Of a stretch of DNA of 64,000 nt, positions 54,827-63,814 are shown piece after piece. This DNA is from Extensimonas perlucida. GTDB taxonomy: Bacteria; Pseudomonadota; Gammaproteobacteria; Burkholderiales; Burkholderiaceae_C. Both the position numbers and the translations under genes were made by a program. Position 1 is the stretch's first letter, and each line of letters begins with the position of its first letter. The DNA lies in NCBI RefSeq assembly GCF_007655255.1, contig NZ_VMYE01000003.1, positions 186,001 through 250,000 of the forward strand. The letters run 5' to 3'. The notes under the pieces were generated by a model that saw only the letters and a program-made list of their open reading frames with translations, did no database searches and had not been told where the DNA came from.

Positions 54827-54858
54827 AGAGTCTTTGAAGAAAGGAAAGCGAAAAGTGC

Positions 54859-56025
54859 TCAACCCTGCGTGCCTATGTGCATGATCTTGGCCAGGATGCC
54901 GAGCATGACTTCGTCGGCGCCGCCGCCGATCGAGGCGAGGCGCCCGTCGCGGTACTTGCGCGAAACCTTGTTTTCCCAGGTGAAGCCCATGCCACCCCAG
55001 AACTGCAGGCAGGTGTCGGGCACGATGCGGCTCAGGCGCCCGGCCTTGAGCTTGGCCATGGTGGCCCATTCAGTCACGTCCTCGCCGGCGATGTAGTGCT
55101 CGCAAGCCTGGTACACCAGCGCGCGCAGCGCCTCGATCTCGGCCTTGAGCTCGGCGAGCTTGAACTGCACCCACTGCTTGTCGGCCAGGGCGCCACCGAA
55201 CATTTTGCGTTCCTGCGCCCACTCGATGGTCCACTGGATGCAGTTGGTGAGCGACTGCAGGCAGCTCGCCGCGGCCCACAGGCGCTCTTCCTGGAACTGC
55301 TGCATCTGATAGATGAAGCCCTTGCCCTCCTCGCCGATGCGGTAGCGCTGCGGCACGCGCACCTCGTCGAAGTAGATCAGGCCCGTGTCGCTCGCGTTCA
55401 TGCCGATTTTTTTGATCTTGCGCGCGACCTCGATGCCGGGGCGCAGCTTGCCGTTCTCGCGCATGGGCACCATGATCAGCGTTTTGTTCTTGTGGATGGG
55501 GCCGTCGCCGGTGTTGACCAGCATGCACATCCAGTCGGCCTGCAGGCTGTTGGTGATCCACATCTTCTGGCCGCTGATGACGTAGTCGTCGCCGTCCTTG
55601 CGCGCGCGGCTCTTGATGCCCGCCACGTCGCTGCCCGCGCTGGGCTCGGACACGCCGATGCAGCCCACCATGTCGCCCGCGATCGCGGGTGCGAGGAACT
55701 GCCGGCGCAGCTCGTCGCTGCCAAAGCGCGCGAGCGCCGGCGTGCACATATCCGTCTGCACGCCGATGGCCATGGGAATCGCGCCGCACTCGATGTGCCC
55801 GAGCGCCTCGGCCATGGCCACGCTGTAGCTGTAATCGAGCCCCGCGCCGCCGTATTCCTGTGGTTTGGTGAGCCCGAGCAGGCCCAGGTTGCCGAGCTTT
55901 TTGAACACCTCGTGCGCGGGGAAGATTTCGGCGTCCTCCCATTCATCGACGTGCGGGTTGATCTCGTCGTCGATGAAGCGCTTGAGGGTCTGCTGGATTT
56001 CGCGGTGTTCGTGGGTATAGCGCAT
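54859..56025 (-). CDS. Acyl-CoA dehydrogenase
   Basis: A 388-residue FAD enzyme that oxidises an acyl-CoA to the enoyl-CoA. The N-terminal helical domain (MRYTHEHREIQQTLKRFIDDE), the FAD/substrate signatures GVSEPSAGSDV and ITNSLQADWMCML, and the C-terminal signature FWGGMGFTWE are typical. The catalytic Glu position is likely in the late conserved region but I cannot assign it. Start at ATG 56025. Second of three dehydrogenases in the cluster. Confidence 0.92.
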   Translation of the reverse strand: MRYTHEHREIQQTLKRFIDDEINPHVDEWEDAEIFPAHEVFKKLGNLGLLGLTKPQEYGGAGLDYSYSVAMAEALGHIECGAIPMAIGVQTDMCTPALARFGSDELRRQFLAPAIAGDMVGCIGVSEPSAGSDVAGIKSRARKDGDDYVISGQKMWITNSLQADWMCMLVNTGDGPIHKNKTLIMVPMRENGKLRPGIEVARKIKKIGMNASDTGLIYFDEVRVPQRYRIGEEGKGFIYQMQQFQEERLWAAASCLQSLTNCIQWTIEWAQERKMFGGALADKQWVQFKLAELKAEIEALRALVYQACEHYIAGEDVTEWATMAKLKAGRLSRIVPDTCLQFWGGMGFTWENKVSRKYRDGRLASIGGGADEVMLGILAKIMHIGTQG

Positions 56026-56074
56026 GGTGGGTCTCCTGAAAATCAATAAAAAATGGCCGCAAAGGCTCCTGCCA

Positions 56075-57283
56075 TTATTTCCAGAGCTTGCAGCGGCTTT
56101 CTTCCTTGGTGGTGAAAACTTCCTCGCCCGGCAAGGTCTTGAGCACCTTGAAGTAATCAAACTTGCCTTTGGACTCGGCGGGCGACTTGACCTGCAGCAG
56201 GTACATGTCGTGCGCGTAGCGGCCATCGGGACGCACGCGGCCCCTGCCATACATGTCGTTGAGCTCGATGCTCTTGAATTCGGCCATGACCTTGTCGGCG
56301 TCGGTGGTGCCGAGTTTTTGCACGATGCGCAGGTAGTTTTTGACGGCCGAATAGTCCGAAGCCTGGATCGAGGTGGGCATCTTGCCGGTCTTGGCGTAGA
56401 AGTCCTCCGCGAACTTCTTGCTTTCTGGCGAGCGCTCCCAGTGCCAGTTGTCGGCATAAATCAGCCCTTGCGTTTGCTTCAGGCCCAAAGTCTGGATGTC
56501 GCTGCTGAAAATCAGCAGCGCCGTGATCTGCATGCTCTTGTCTATGCCGAACTCGCGCGCGGCCTTGATGGCATTGATGGTGTCGCCGCCCGCATTGGCC
56601 AGCGCGAGCACCTTGGCCTTGGAGTTTTGCGCCTGCAGCAAAAAGGAAGAAAAGTCCGAGGCGTTGAGCGGATGGCGCACGCTGCCCAGCACCCTGCCGC
56701 CCTGCGCCTTGACCACCTTGGAGGTATCGGCCTCCAGCGCATGGCCAAAGGCATAGTCGGCCGTCAGAAAGAACCAGTCCTTGCCACCGGCTTCGGTGAT
56801 CGCCTTGCCCGAGGCCTTGGCGTGCGCCACGGTGTCGTAGGTGTAGTGGATGAAGTAGGGGCTGCACAGTTCGTTGGTGAACGCCGAGGTACCCGCCCCG
56901 GTGATCATGAAAACGCGCTTTTTCTCATCGGCGATCTTGCCCATGGCCAGCCCAGCGCTCGAATTGGTGCCGCCCACGAGCATTTGCATGTTCTGCGTGT
57001 CGAACCATTCGCGCGCCCGCGAGGCGGCGATGTCGGCCTTGTTCTGGTGGTCGGCGCTCAGCAGCTGGATGGGCTTGCCCAGCACCTTGCCGCCGACTTC
57101 ATCGATGGCCATCTGGATCGCCGCGAGCCCGCCTTTGCCGTCACCGTCGGAATACACGCTCGACATGTCGGTGACGAAGCCGATGGTGACTTTGTCGGCG
57201 TTCTGCGCCTGGGCCGCGCCTGTGGCCAGGGTGGCGAGCAGTGCGGCACCCAGCAGCGCCAGAGGATGGGAGGGTTTAGCCAT
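56075..57283 (-). CDS. Periplasmic ligand-binding protein (LivK type)
   Basis: A 402-residue binding protein of the type 1 periplasmic family. Signal peptide MAKPSHPLALLGAALLATLATGAAQAQ; VTIGFVTDMSSVYSDGDGKGGLAAIQMAIDEVGG opens lobe 1, and NTNSSAGLAMGKIADEKKRV continues. Like the binding protein at 52958 it has no adjacent permease. Placed among acyl-CoA genes it may deliver the pathway's substrate to a transporter encoded elsewhere. Confidence 0.88.
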   Translation of the reverse strand: MAKPSHPLALLGAALLATLATGAAQAQNADKVTIGFVTDMSSVYSDGDGKGGLAAIQMAIDEVGGKVLGKPIQLLSADHQNKADIAASRAREWFDTQNMQMLVGGTNSSAGLAMGKIADEKKRVFMITGAGTSAFTNELCSPYFIHYTYDTVAHAKASGKAITEAGGKDWFFLTADYAFGHALEADTSKVVKAQGGRVLGSVRHPLNASDFSSFLLQAQNSKAKVLALANAGGDTINAIKAAREFGIDKSMQITALLIFSSDIQTLGLKQTQGLIYADNWHWERSPESKKFAEDFYAKTGKMPTSIQASDYSAVKNYLRIVQKLGTTDADKVMAEFKSIELNDMYGRGRVRPDGRYAHDMYLLQVKSPAESKGKFDYFKVLKTLPGEEVFTTKEESRCKLWK

Positions 57284-57334
57284 GGTTTGTCTCCTGCACA
57301 TGGGGATGGATGCTACGTTTTTGATTGTTAATTT

Positions 57335-57400
57335 ATGCCAATGAAATAGCCATCCAGCGCTTGATGGACAAGCGCAAGCAGCTCCTTTTTCGATTGCATC
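57335..57400 (+). repeat. Family C short repeat, copy 6 (minus orientation)
   Basis: On the minus strand it reads AGCTGCTTGCGCTTGTCC then ATCAAGCGCTGGATGGC. GCGCTTG and CAAGCGC pair perfectly around TCCAT. It lies between the binding-protein gene start and the enoyl-CoA hydratase end, both on the minus strand. Confidence 0.6.
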
Positions 57401-57427
57401 TTTTTCATATTCCGATGCGCGCGCCGC

Positions 57428-58240
57428 TCACGCCTTGTCGCTGTGCTTGCGGCGCCAGGCCGGGGCGCGTTTTTCGTAGAAGCTCGTGAGGCCCTCGCGG
57501 GCTTCGTCGGTTTCCCAGAAGTCGGCGAGGCGATCGACGGTGTAGATGAGGTTGTCGGCCATGTCGTGCGCGAGCACGTATTGCACCAGTTTTTTCGTCA
57601 TCTGCACCGCGCCCGGGGCGCAGGCGAGTGCGAGGTCGATCTCGGCGTTCACGGCCTGGTCGAGCTCGGCGGCGGGGACGACTTCGTGCACCAGGCCGTA
57701 GCGCTGCGCCTCGGCGGCGCTCATGATCTTGCCGTTCAGGAACACGCGGCGCGCGTAGCTCGGGCCGAGCTTGGCCGCGACGTAGGGCGAGATGGTCGCG
57801 GGCACCAGGCCCAGGCGCACTTCGCTGAGCGAAATCTTGGCGCTGTCCACGGCCACGACCACATCGCAGATCGAGATCAGCCCGACGCCGCCACCGTAGG
57901 CCGAGCCGTTGATGCGGCCGATGATGGGGCGCCCGAAGGTGTCGAGCCGCGCAAGCACATTGGCCAGCGGCATGCCGCTGCGGATGCGGCTCGCGCGATT
58001 TTGCTCGCGCTGGCTTTGCTGCCAGCGGAAGTCACCGCCCGCGCAAAAGCTCTCACCCTCGCCGCTGAGCACCACGACGCGCGCCGCCGGGTCGGCCTCT
58101 ATGGCGTCGAGCGCCTGGTTGATCTCCTGGAACATGGTGGGGTTGAGCGCGTTGTGCATGTCGGGACGCGCGAGCGTGAGGCGCGCGACGCCGAGCGCGT
58201 CTATGTCCAGGCGGATGGTTTCGAAGTTCTGGCTGGCCAT
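57428..58240 (-). CDS. Enoyl-CoA hydratase/isomerase family protein
   Basis: A 270-residue crotonase-fold protein. The oxyanion-hole segments are ESFCAGGDFRWQQSQ (about 65) and NGSAYGGGVGLISICDVVVA (about 108), and the SEVRLGLVPATISPYVAAKLG region follows. The residue pair that sets hydratase versus other activity is not clear. Similar proteins are called methylglutaconyl-CoA or enoyl-CoA hydratase. Member of the acyl-CoA cluster. Confidence 0.88.
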   Translation of the reverse strand: MASQNFETIRLDIDALGVARLTLARPDMHNALNPTMFQEINQALDAIEADPAARVVVLSGEGESFCAGGDFRWQQSQREQNRASRIRSGMPLANVLARLDTFGRPIIGRINGSAYGGGVGLISICDVVVAVDSAKISLSEVRLGLVPATISPYVAAKLGPSYARRVFLNGKIMSAAEAQRYGLVHEVVPAAELDQAVNAEIDLALACAPGAVQMTKKLVQYVLAHDMADNLIYTVDRLADFWETDEAREGLTSFYEKRAPAWRRKHSDKA

Positions 58241-58309
58241 GAAAGCTCCTTGGCGTAGTGTGGGAAAAAGACTGGAGGGGAAAGGAAAGAAGCGAAAAAG
58301 CGCCCGCCA

Positions 58310-59455
58310 TCAGGCGCGCAGCGCCGAGATGCCCAGCACCGACTGCGCCAGCAGCAGCGACTGGATCTGGTTCGTGCCTTCGGCGATGGTGAGGTGCCGC
58401 GCGTCGCGGTACAGGCGCTCCACGGGGAAGTCGCGCGTGTAGCCGGCGCCGCCGTGGACCTGCAGCGCGAGCTCGCACACGCGCAGCGTGGCCTGGCTGT
58501 TGTGGCGCTTGGCGAGCGAGCACAGGCGGGCGCGATCGGGCAGCCGGCGATCGAGCGCGTCGGCGGCACGGTACGACAGCAGGCGCGAGGTTTCGAGGTC
58601 GGTCATCATGTCGGCGATCATCTGCTGCACGAGCTGGAAGCCGCCGATCTTGCGCCCGAACTGCTCGCGCTCGCCCGCATAGCGCAGCGCGGCGTCGTAG
58701 GCCGCCTGCGACAGGCCCGTGCAGACGAAGGACACGAAGCAGCGCCCGATGTTCAGGTAGTGCTTGGCGATGGCAAAGGCCTGGCCGGGCTGGCCGATCA
58801 GCGCCTCGGTCGGCAGCAGCATGTCGTCGAACAGCAGCTCGCCCAGCGGGCAGGAGTTCATGCCCATGCTGCGCACTTCGCGCGCCGAAAAGCCGGGCAG
58901 GTCGCGCTCGACGAGGAAGGCCGAGACGGCGTCCGCGCCCGTGCGCGCGAACACCACGCCCAGGTCGGCCCCCGTGCCGTTGGAGATGTAGAGCTTGCGC
59001 CCATTGAGCCGCCAGTGCGCGCCGTCGCGCTCGGCGTGCGTCTGCACCTGGCTCGCGTCGGAGCCTACGTTGGGCTCGGTGAGCGCAAAAAAACCCGTCT
59101 TGCGGCCCGAAACCAGGTCGGCCAGGTAGCGCTCACGCTGCGCCGGCGTGCCGTGCTGCGCGACGATGAGCAGCGCGAGGTTGGAGGTGCTGATGATGCT
59201 GCGCAGCGAGGGCCACACACGCGAAAGCTCGCACAGCAGCGTGCAGTAGGTCACGTAGTCGAGCCCCTGCCCGCCCTGCTCGGGCGGCAGCAAGCCGCCG
59301 AGCAGACCGAAGTCGTGCATGCGCTGGATGACCTGCGGCGGCGGCATGCGGTAGGCGTCCTCGTACTCCTCGACCAGCGGCGCGACCTCGGCCTCGAGGT
59401 AGCGCCGAAACTGCTGCAGCGCGATCTGCTGCCAGTCTTCGAGCGCAAACTGCAT
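58310..59455 (-). CDS. Acyl-CoA dehydrogenase
   Basis: A 381-residue FAD-dependent dehydrogenase of another type from that at 54859. The N-terminus is MQFALEDWQQIALQQFRRYLEAEV; TEPNVGSDASQ and the YISNGTGADLGVVF region match FAD contacts, and QVHGGAGYTRDFPVERLYRD is the C-terminal family signature. Seventy bases downstream of the CoA-transferase gene it belongs to the same run. Confidence 0.92.
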   Translation of the reverse strand: MQFALEDWQQIALQQFRRYLEAEVAPLVEEYEDAYRMPPPQVIQRMHDFGLLGGLLPPEQGGQGLDYVTYCTLLCELSRVWPSLRSIISTSNLALLIVAQHGTPAQRERYLADLVSGRKTGFFALTEPNVGSDASQVQTHAERDGAHWRLNGRKLYISNGTGADLGVVFARTGADAVSAFLVERDLPGFSAREVRSMGMNSCPLGELLFDDMLLPTEALIGQPGQAFAIAKHYLNIGRCFVSFVCTGLSQAAYDAALRYAGEREQFGRKIGGFQLVQQMIADMMTDLETSRLLSYRAADALDRRLPDRARLCSLAKRHNSQATLRVCELALQVHGGAGYTRDFPVERLYRDARHLTIAEGTNQIQSLLLAQSVLGISALRA

Positions 59456-59518
59456 GGGCTGTCTCCTTGTGCTTTGTGTTGTGGTGGGGCGCTGCGGGGT
59501 GTGGTGGGCGGTGCGACC

Positions 59519-60658
59519 TCAGCGCGCCGTCAAACCCTGCAGCACTTCGGCCTGGTGCGCGCCGAGCGCGGGCACGCCCTGCGCCACGCCTGCGATGCCC
59601 TGCATGGGCACGGGGAAGGCGATCATCTGCTCCTTGCCTATCTGCTGCACCAGCCCGCGCGCCTTGAGCTGCGGATCGTCGGCGAGGTCGTCGAGCGTGT
59701 TGAGCGGGCCGTAGGGCACGTCCACGCTTTCAAGCAGCGCGGCCCAATGCGCGTAGCTTTGCGTGGCGATGCGCTGCGCGAGCGCCGCGGTGATGGCGTC
59801 GTAGGCTTTGCTGCGCGTGGCGAAGTCCTCGTAGGCCGGGTCGGCAAACTCTTGCAGCTGCAGCGCCTGCACGAGGCGGCGCCAGAACGGCGTCTCGATC
59901 GCGCCGATGGTGATGTGGCGCCGGTCCTGGGTGCGGAAGATGCCGTAGCCGGGGTGGTTCATGAGCTTGGACTTGTCGAACACCTCGCCTTTTTGCCGCG
60001 CCTCGTTCCACACGCCCAGGCGTGGCACGACCCAGCTCGCGAGCGCGTCGGTGATGGCCACGTCGAGGTACTGGCCTTTTTGCGTGCTGGCGCGGCTGTG
60101 CAGCGCGCCGAGGATGCTCACGAGCGCGTACATGGCCGCGGCGAGGTCACCCACGGGAATGCCTATGCTGTAGTCGGGCTCGCTGCCGTGGCCCGAGAGC
60201 GCCACCACGCCGGCCATGCCCGCGTAGTTGAGGTCGTGCCCCGGCCACAGGCGCGCCGGGCCAGTCTGGCCGTAACCGCTGATCGAGCAATAAATGAGGC
60301 GCGGGTTGAGCGCGCTGAGGCTCGCGTAATCGATGCCCAGGCGCGCCGTGACGTCGGGCCGGTAGCCTTCGATGAGCACGTCGGCCTGCTGCGCGAGCTG
60401 CTGGAGCGTGGCGCGGTCGGCGTCGGTCTTGAGGTCGAGCACGATGCTTTTCTTGCCGCGGTTCACGGCGCTGAACAGCCCCGGGAACATGCCGCGCGCG
60501 TTGTCGCCGCCAGGGCGCTCGACCTTGATCACGGTCGCGCCCATTTCGACCATTTGCTGCGTGGCGTAAGGGCCGGGCAGCAGCTCGGTCAAATCGAGCA
60601 CGGTCAGGCCCGCGAGCGGGGCGGAGGCGGTGGCAGATGCGGATGCGGCAGAGTTCAT
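59519..60658 (-). CDS. CaiB/BaiF family (class III) CoA-transferase
   Basis: A 379-residue enzyme that moves CoA between carboxylic acids. LTVLDLTELLPGPYATQQMVEMGATVIKVE and IDYASLSALNPRLIYCSISGYGQTGP match the family; the acid nucleophile expected in the VKVERPGGDNARG ... HDLNYAGMAG region (Asp) is present. ATG at 60658 (MNSAASAS) follows no strong Shine-Dalgarno. It may activate the pathway's dicarboxylate or acid, in parallel with the ligase at 62264. Confidence 0.88.
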   Translation of the reverse strand: MNSAASASATASAPLAGLTVLDLTELLPGPYATQQMVEMGATVIKVERPGGDNARGMFPGLFSAVNRGKKSIVLDLKTDADRATLQQLAQQADVLIEGYRPDVTARLGIDYASLSALNPRLIYCSISGYGQTGPARLWPGHDLNYAGMAGVVALSGHGSEPDYSIGIPVGDLAAAMYALVSILGALHSRASTQKGQYLDVAITDALASWVVPRLGVWNEARQKGEVFDKSKLMNHPGYGIFRTQDRRHITIGAIETPFWRRLVQALQLQEFADPAYEDFATRSKAYDAITAALAQRIATQSYAHWAALLESVDVPYGPLNTLDDLADDPQLKARGLVQQIGKEQMIAFPVPMQGIAGVAQGVPALGAHQAEVLQGLTAR

Positions 60659-60775
60659 GAGGTTCGCAAAGTGATGGGGGAAAAGGAACGGTGATGCGGA
60701 GTGGCTTGCGGCAGCGAGGCGCGGCGGTGGAATGCGGGCAACGAAAATCGTGCGCTGCACGGCGCCGCGCCATCC

Positions 60776-61567
60776 TCACTTGCGCGGCGCGAGCCCGGCG
60801 AGCTGGGCCGAGTCGTCCTGCCCGAGGATCAAGTCCCAGATTTTTTGCCCAAGCGGCTTCGCGGCCTCGTCCATGAGGTGCGCGAGCAGCCCGGCCGAGC
60901 GCCCGATCAGCGCAAAGGCGCGCGCCCAGATTGGCGCAAGCCCCATGTCCGAGACGCTCGCACCCACGGCGCCCGCGGCGTTCATGGGCAGCAGGCGGCC
61001 GTATTCCTCCTTGGCGGCCTGCTCCACCGCGCACATGAAGCGCCAGTGCTTGCCGTCGAAGCCGTTGTCGCGCGCAATCTGGCGCAGGCGCGGCGTGCGC
61101 GGGTCGCCGTGGATGTGGATGGGGTGGCCCATGCCGGGCAGGATGCGCTTGGCTGCGCGGTAGCTTTTGACGACCTCGCGCGCCTGCGCGGCCACTTCGG
61201 CCTCAGACGCGTCGAGCGTCAGACTGCCGATGTGGTCTTGCGCGAACTGCGCGGCGTTTTGCATGGTGCCGAGAAAGTGGTTGCCCGCGCCGAGCAGCCC
61301 CGCGGCCACGGCGCCCTGCAGCGACTCGGGTGCACCCAGGATGGTCATGCGTGCGGCAATGGCGCTGGGCGTGAGGCCGTGGTCGGTCGCGGTGACGATG
61401 ATCGCGTTCATCATCGCGCGCATGGGGGCGCTCGGCTCCTGGCCCGTGGCGGTGAAATAGATCATGTCGATGAAGTCCATCTTGCCGATGATGTCTTCGC
61501 TCAGGTTGCGGCCGCGCACGAAGATCTGGTCTTGCGTGGTAAAGCCTATGTCGGTCTTGATGCTCAT
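60776..61567 (-). CDS. Citryl-CoA lyase-like protein (citrate-synthase fold)
   Basis: A 263-residue protein of the citrate synthase superfamily, much shorter than citrate synthase. MSIKTDIGFTTQDQIFVRGRNLSEDIIGKM opens it; catalytic His/Asp expected in GMGHPIHIHGDPRTPRL (about 150) are visible. Such short members are annotated citryl-CoA lyase and would cleave a citryl-type CoA thioester to oxaloacetate and an acyl-CoA. The partner acid is unknown. It lies 118 bases upstream of the CoA-transferase gene in the same direction. Confidence 0.8.
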   Translation of the reverse strand: MSIKTDIGFTTQDQIFVRGRNLSEDIIGKMDFIDMIYFTATGQEPSAPMRAMMNAIIVTATDHGLTPSAIAARMTILGAPESLQGAVAAGLLGAGNHFLGTMQNAAQFAQDHIGSLTLDASEAEVAAQAREVVKSYRAAKRILPGMGHPIHIHGDPRTPRLRQIARDNGFDGKHWRFMCAVEQAAKEEYGRLLPMNAAGAVGASVSDMGLAPIWARAFALIGRSAGLLAHLMDEAAKPLGQKIWDLILGQDDSAQLAGLAPRK

Positions 61568-61592
61568 GGGGCGGGCTCCGAAATGAAAACTG

Positions 61593-61669
61593 GACTTACG
61601 CAAACAAGGATGCAGCGAGGTGTTTTGCCATGGGGCGTACGCCTGGCCTGACCCGGATTTGCGTAAGTC
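61593..61669 (+). mobile_element. Family B repeat, copy 2 (77 bp)
   Basis: Same 77-bp length and perfect GACTTACGCAAA / TTTGCGTAAGTC ends as the copy at 33259-33335. Interiors match at most positions (differences in the central AACGCCGTG... segment). Located in the 131-bp gap between the MaoC and citryl-CoA lyase genes. Confidence 0.85.
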
Positions 61670-61698
61670 GTGGAAAAAACGGGCGCTTCGATCCGGGT

Positions 61699-62181
61699 TC
61701 ACACTTCGACGGGCCGACGCCGCACGAGCAGCTTCCACACGCCCTCGACCACGACCTCGCCGCGCTGGTTGAGCACCTCGCGGCGGAACGCGACCACGCC
61801 GCGGTCGGGTTTGGAGGTGGGGGTTTTCTCGGCCACGCTGACGCGCACCTGCACGGTGTCGCCGATGAAGGTCGGCTTCGGGAAACGGCACTGGATGTCC
61901 AGCAGCCCCAGGAGGTTGGGCTCGAGGTGCTGGTTCAGCAGCATGCGCGTGACCAGGCCCGACATCACCGCGAGCACCAGCAGCCCGTGCGCAATGCGCT
62001 GGCCGTAGGCCGTGCCCTTGGCGTATTCGGCATCGACATGCAGGCGGTTGAAGTCCGCCGACAGGCAGGCAAAGTTGACCACGTCGGCCTCGGTGATGGT
62101 GCGCGTGGGGCTGTCGAAGCAATCGCCCACGTTCAGGTCTTCAAAAAAGAACGGGCGGGCTTGCAGGCTGGGGGTGCTCAT
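61699..62181 (-). CDS. MaoC-family dehydratase
   Basis: A 160-residue hotdog-fold enoyl-CoA hydratase. The hydratase-2 motif is present as ACLSADFNRLHVDAEYA, with Asp and His as in R-specific hydratases, followed by RIAHGLLVLAVMSGL. It should hydrate or dehydrate a CoA ester in the cluster's pathway. ATG 62181 has no clear Shine-Dalgarno. Confidence 0.85.
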   Translation of the reverse strand: MSTPSLQARPFFFEDLNVGDCFDSPTRTITEADVVNFACLSADFNRLHVDAEYAKGTAYGQRIAHGLLVLAVMSGLVTRMLLNQHLEPNLLGLLDIQCRFPKPTFIGDTVQVRVSVAEKTPTSKPDRGVVAFRREVLNQRGEVVVEGVWKLLVRRRPVEV

Positions 62182-62204
62182 GCGGGCTCCTTACAGAATT
62201 TAGA

Positions 62205-62265
62205 TGAAAAATGCCTTTTACGCAGGTGTATCAAGCGCCAATAGCTCCGTATTCAATAGCATTTC
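62205..62265 (+). repeat. Family C short repeat, copy 7 (minus orientation)
   Basis: On the minus strand it reads GAGCTATTGGCGCTTGATAC then ACCTGCGTAAAAGGCATTTT. The core GGCGCTTGATAC matches; the right arm is decayed. Found between the ligase stop and the MaoC start, partly overlapping the last codons of the ligase. Confidence 0.45.
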
Positions 62266-63790
62266 AGCGGTGCGCCCCGGCCAGCACCTGCTCGACCAGC
62301 TGCGCCTTGAGCACGCGCCCCGTGAGGTTGCGCGGCACCTCGTCGACGAAGACCACGCGGCGCGGCTTTTTGTAGGGCGCGAGGCGCTCGGCGGCAAACG
62401 CGGCGATCTCGTCGGCGCTGGCCTGCGCGCCCGGGCGCAGCACGATCACGGCGCAGATCAGCTCCGTCCAGCGCTCGTCGGGCAGGCCGATACAGTGCGC
62501 CTCGGCCACCGCGGGGTGCTGCTGCAGCACTTCTTCGATTTCGGAGGCGTGCACGTTGATGCCGCCGCTTTTGATGATGTCGCGCTTGCGGCCCACGAAA
62601 TACAGCAGCCCGTCGGCGTCGAAGCGCCCGAGGTCGCCGACGGTGAGGAACTCGCCGCGCCGCGTGCTCGCGGTGAGCGCTTCGTCCTCGAAGTAGCCGT
62701 CGTACTGCGAATCGCTGCGGCAGCAGATTTCGCCGACCTCGCCCGTGGGCACCTCGTGGCCGTCGTCGTCCAGCAGCTTGAGCTCCACGCCGAAAAACGG
62801 CCGCCCCACGCAATTACCTTCGAGGTGCGCGCGCACCTCGGGCCCCTTGAGGTTGGCGTAGGGCCCGACTTCGGTCGAGGCCGCGTAGATGTTGAGCACG
62901 CCGTCGCCGAGCCGGTCGAGCAGCGTGCGCTTGAGCGCGGCGGGAATCGCGCCCGCACCCGACTGGATCACGCGCAGGCTGCGCAAGTCGGCCGTGGCAA
63001 AGCGCGGGTGCTCGACCATGCGCTGCAGCATCGCGGGCAGCAGCATGGCCGAATGGATGCGCTCGCGCTCGATCGCGTCGAGCACCGTGCCCGCGTCGAA
63101 ATGCTCGTGCAGCGACACGCTCGCGCCCAGGTACAGCGGCAGCAGCGCATACACGCAGCCCGCCGACAGGCACAACGGCAGCACGCACAAGGTGTGGTCG
63201 TCCATGCCAAAGCCCTGCTCGATCGCGCGCTCCTCGAAGCCGAAGCGCGAGCGCAGCGCGCCCTTGGGCCGGCCCGTGGTGCCCGAGGTGTGCAGCATGA
63301 TGGTGCTACCGTCACGCCCCTCGGGCGGCGCGCCCTGGGCCTGCGCGAGCAGCGCGTCCCAGCGCAGCTCCCGGTGCGGAATTTGCGGCGCCTGCGCAGC
63401 CGCGTCGCCAAACCAGATCCAGCGCCGCGCCGGATCAGCGAGCGCCTGCGCGCGCTCGGCAAAGCCCGAGCCCAGCAAGGCCCAGCGCGCGTGCGCGGCG
63501 TCCATGCCCCAGCGCAGGTCGTCGTCGCTCAAACGGTAGTTGAGCGGCGCCGGCACCGCGCCCAGCCCCGTGAGCGCAAAGTAGGCCACGAGCATGTCCG
63601 GGTGGTTGAACGACAGCAGCGGCACCTTTTCGCCGGGCGCAATGCCCAGCGCGGCCAGCGCGCACATGGCGCGTTCGGTGGCCTGCAGCAGCTCGGCGTA
63701 ACTCAGCCGCGTGTCGCGAAAGCGCAAGGCCGTGCGCTGCGGCACGCGGCGCGCGTTCAGGCGCAAGGCTTTGAGCAGGCTCATGGCCAT
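62264..63790 (-). CDS. Acyl-CoA ligase (adenylate-forming)
   Basis: A 508-residue ANL-superfamily enzyme that activates a carboxylic acid with ATP and CoA. The A3 phosphate loop is TSGTTGRPKGALR (about 170), YAASTEVGPYA and the VGDLGRFDADGLLYFVGRKRDIIKSGG hinge follow, and the C-terminal PRNLTGRVLKAQLVE holds the lysine. The first of two ATGs is used, after GAGGTGA. It probably feeds the pathway of this cluster; substrate unknown. Confidence 0.9.
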   Translation of the reverse strand: MAMSLLKALRLNARRVPQRTALRFRDTRLSYAELLQATERAMCALAALGIAPGEKVPLLSFNHPDMLVAYFALTGLGAVPAPLNYRLSDDDLRWGMDAAHARWALLGSGFAERAQALADPARRWIWFGDAAAQAPQIPHRELRWDALLAQAQGAPPEGRDGSTIMLHTSGTTGRPKGALRSRFGFEERAIEQGFGMDDHTLCVLPLCLSAGCVYALLPLYLGASVSLHEHFDAGTVLDAIERERIHSAMLLPAMLQRMVEHPRFATADLRSLRVIQSGAGAIPAALKRTLLDRLGDGVLNIYAASTEVGPYANLKGPEVRAHLEGNCVGRPFFGVELKLLDDDGHEVPTGEVGEICCRSDSQYDGYFEDEALTASTRRGEFLTVGDLGRFDADGLLYFVGRKRDIIKSGGINVHASEIEEVLQQHPAVAEAHCIGLPDERWTELICAVIVLRPGAQASADEIAAFAAERLAPYKKPRRVVFVDEVPRNLTGRVLKAQLVEQVLAGAHR

Positions 63791-63814
63791 GGCGTCACCT
63801 CGGATGGATTGGCA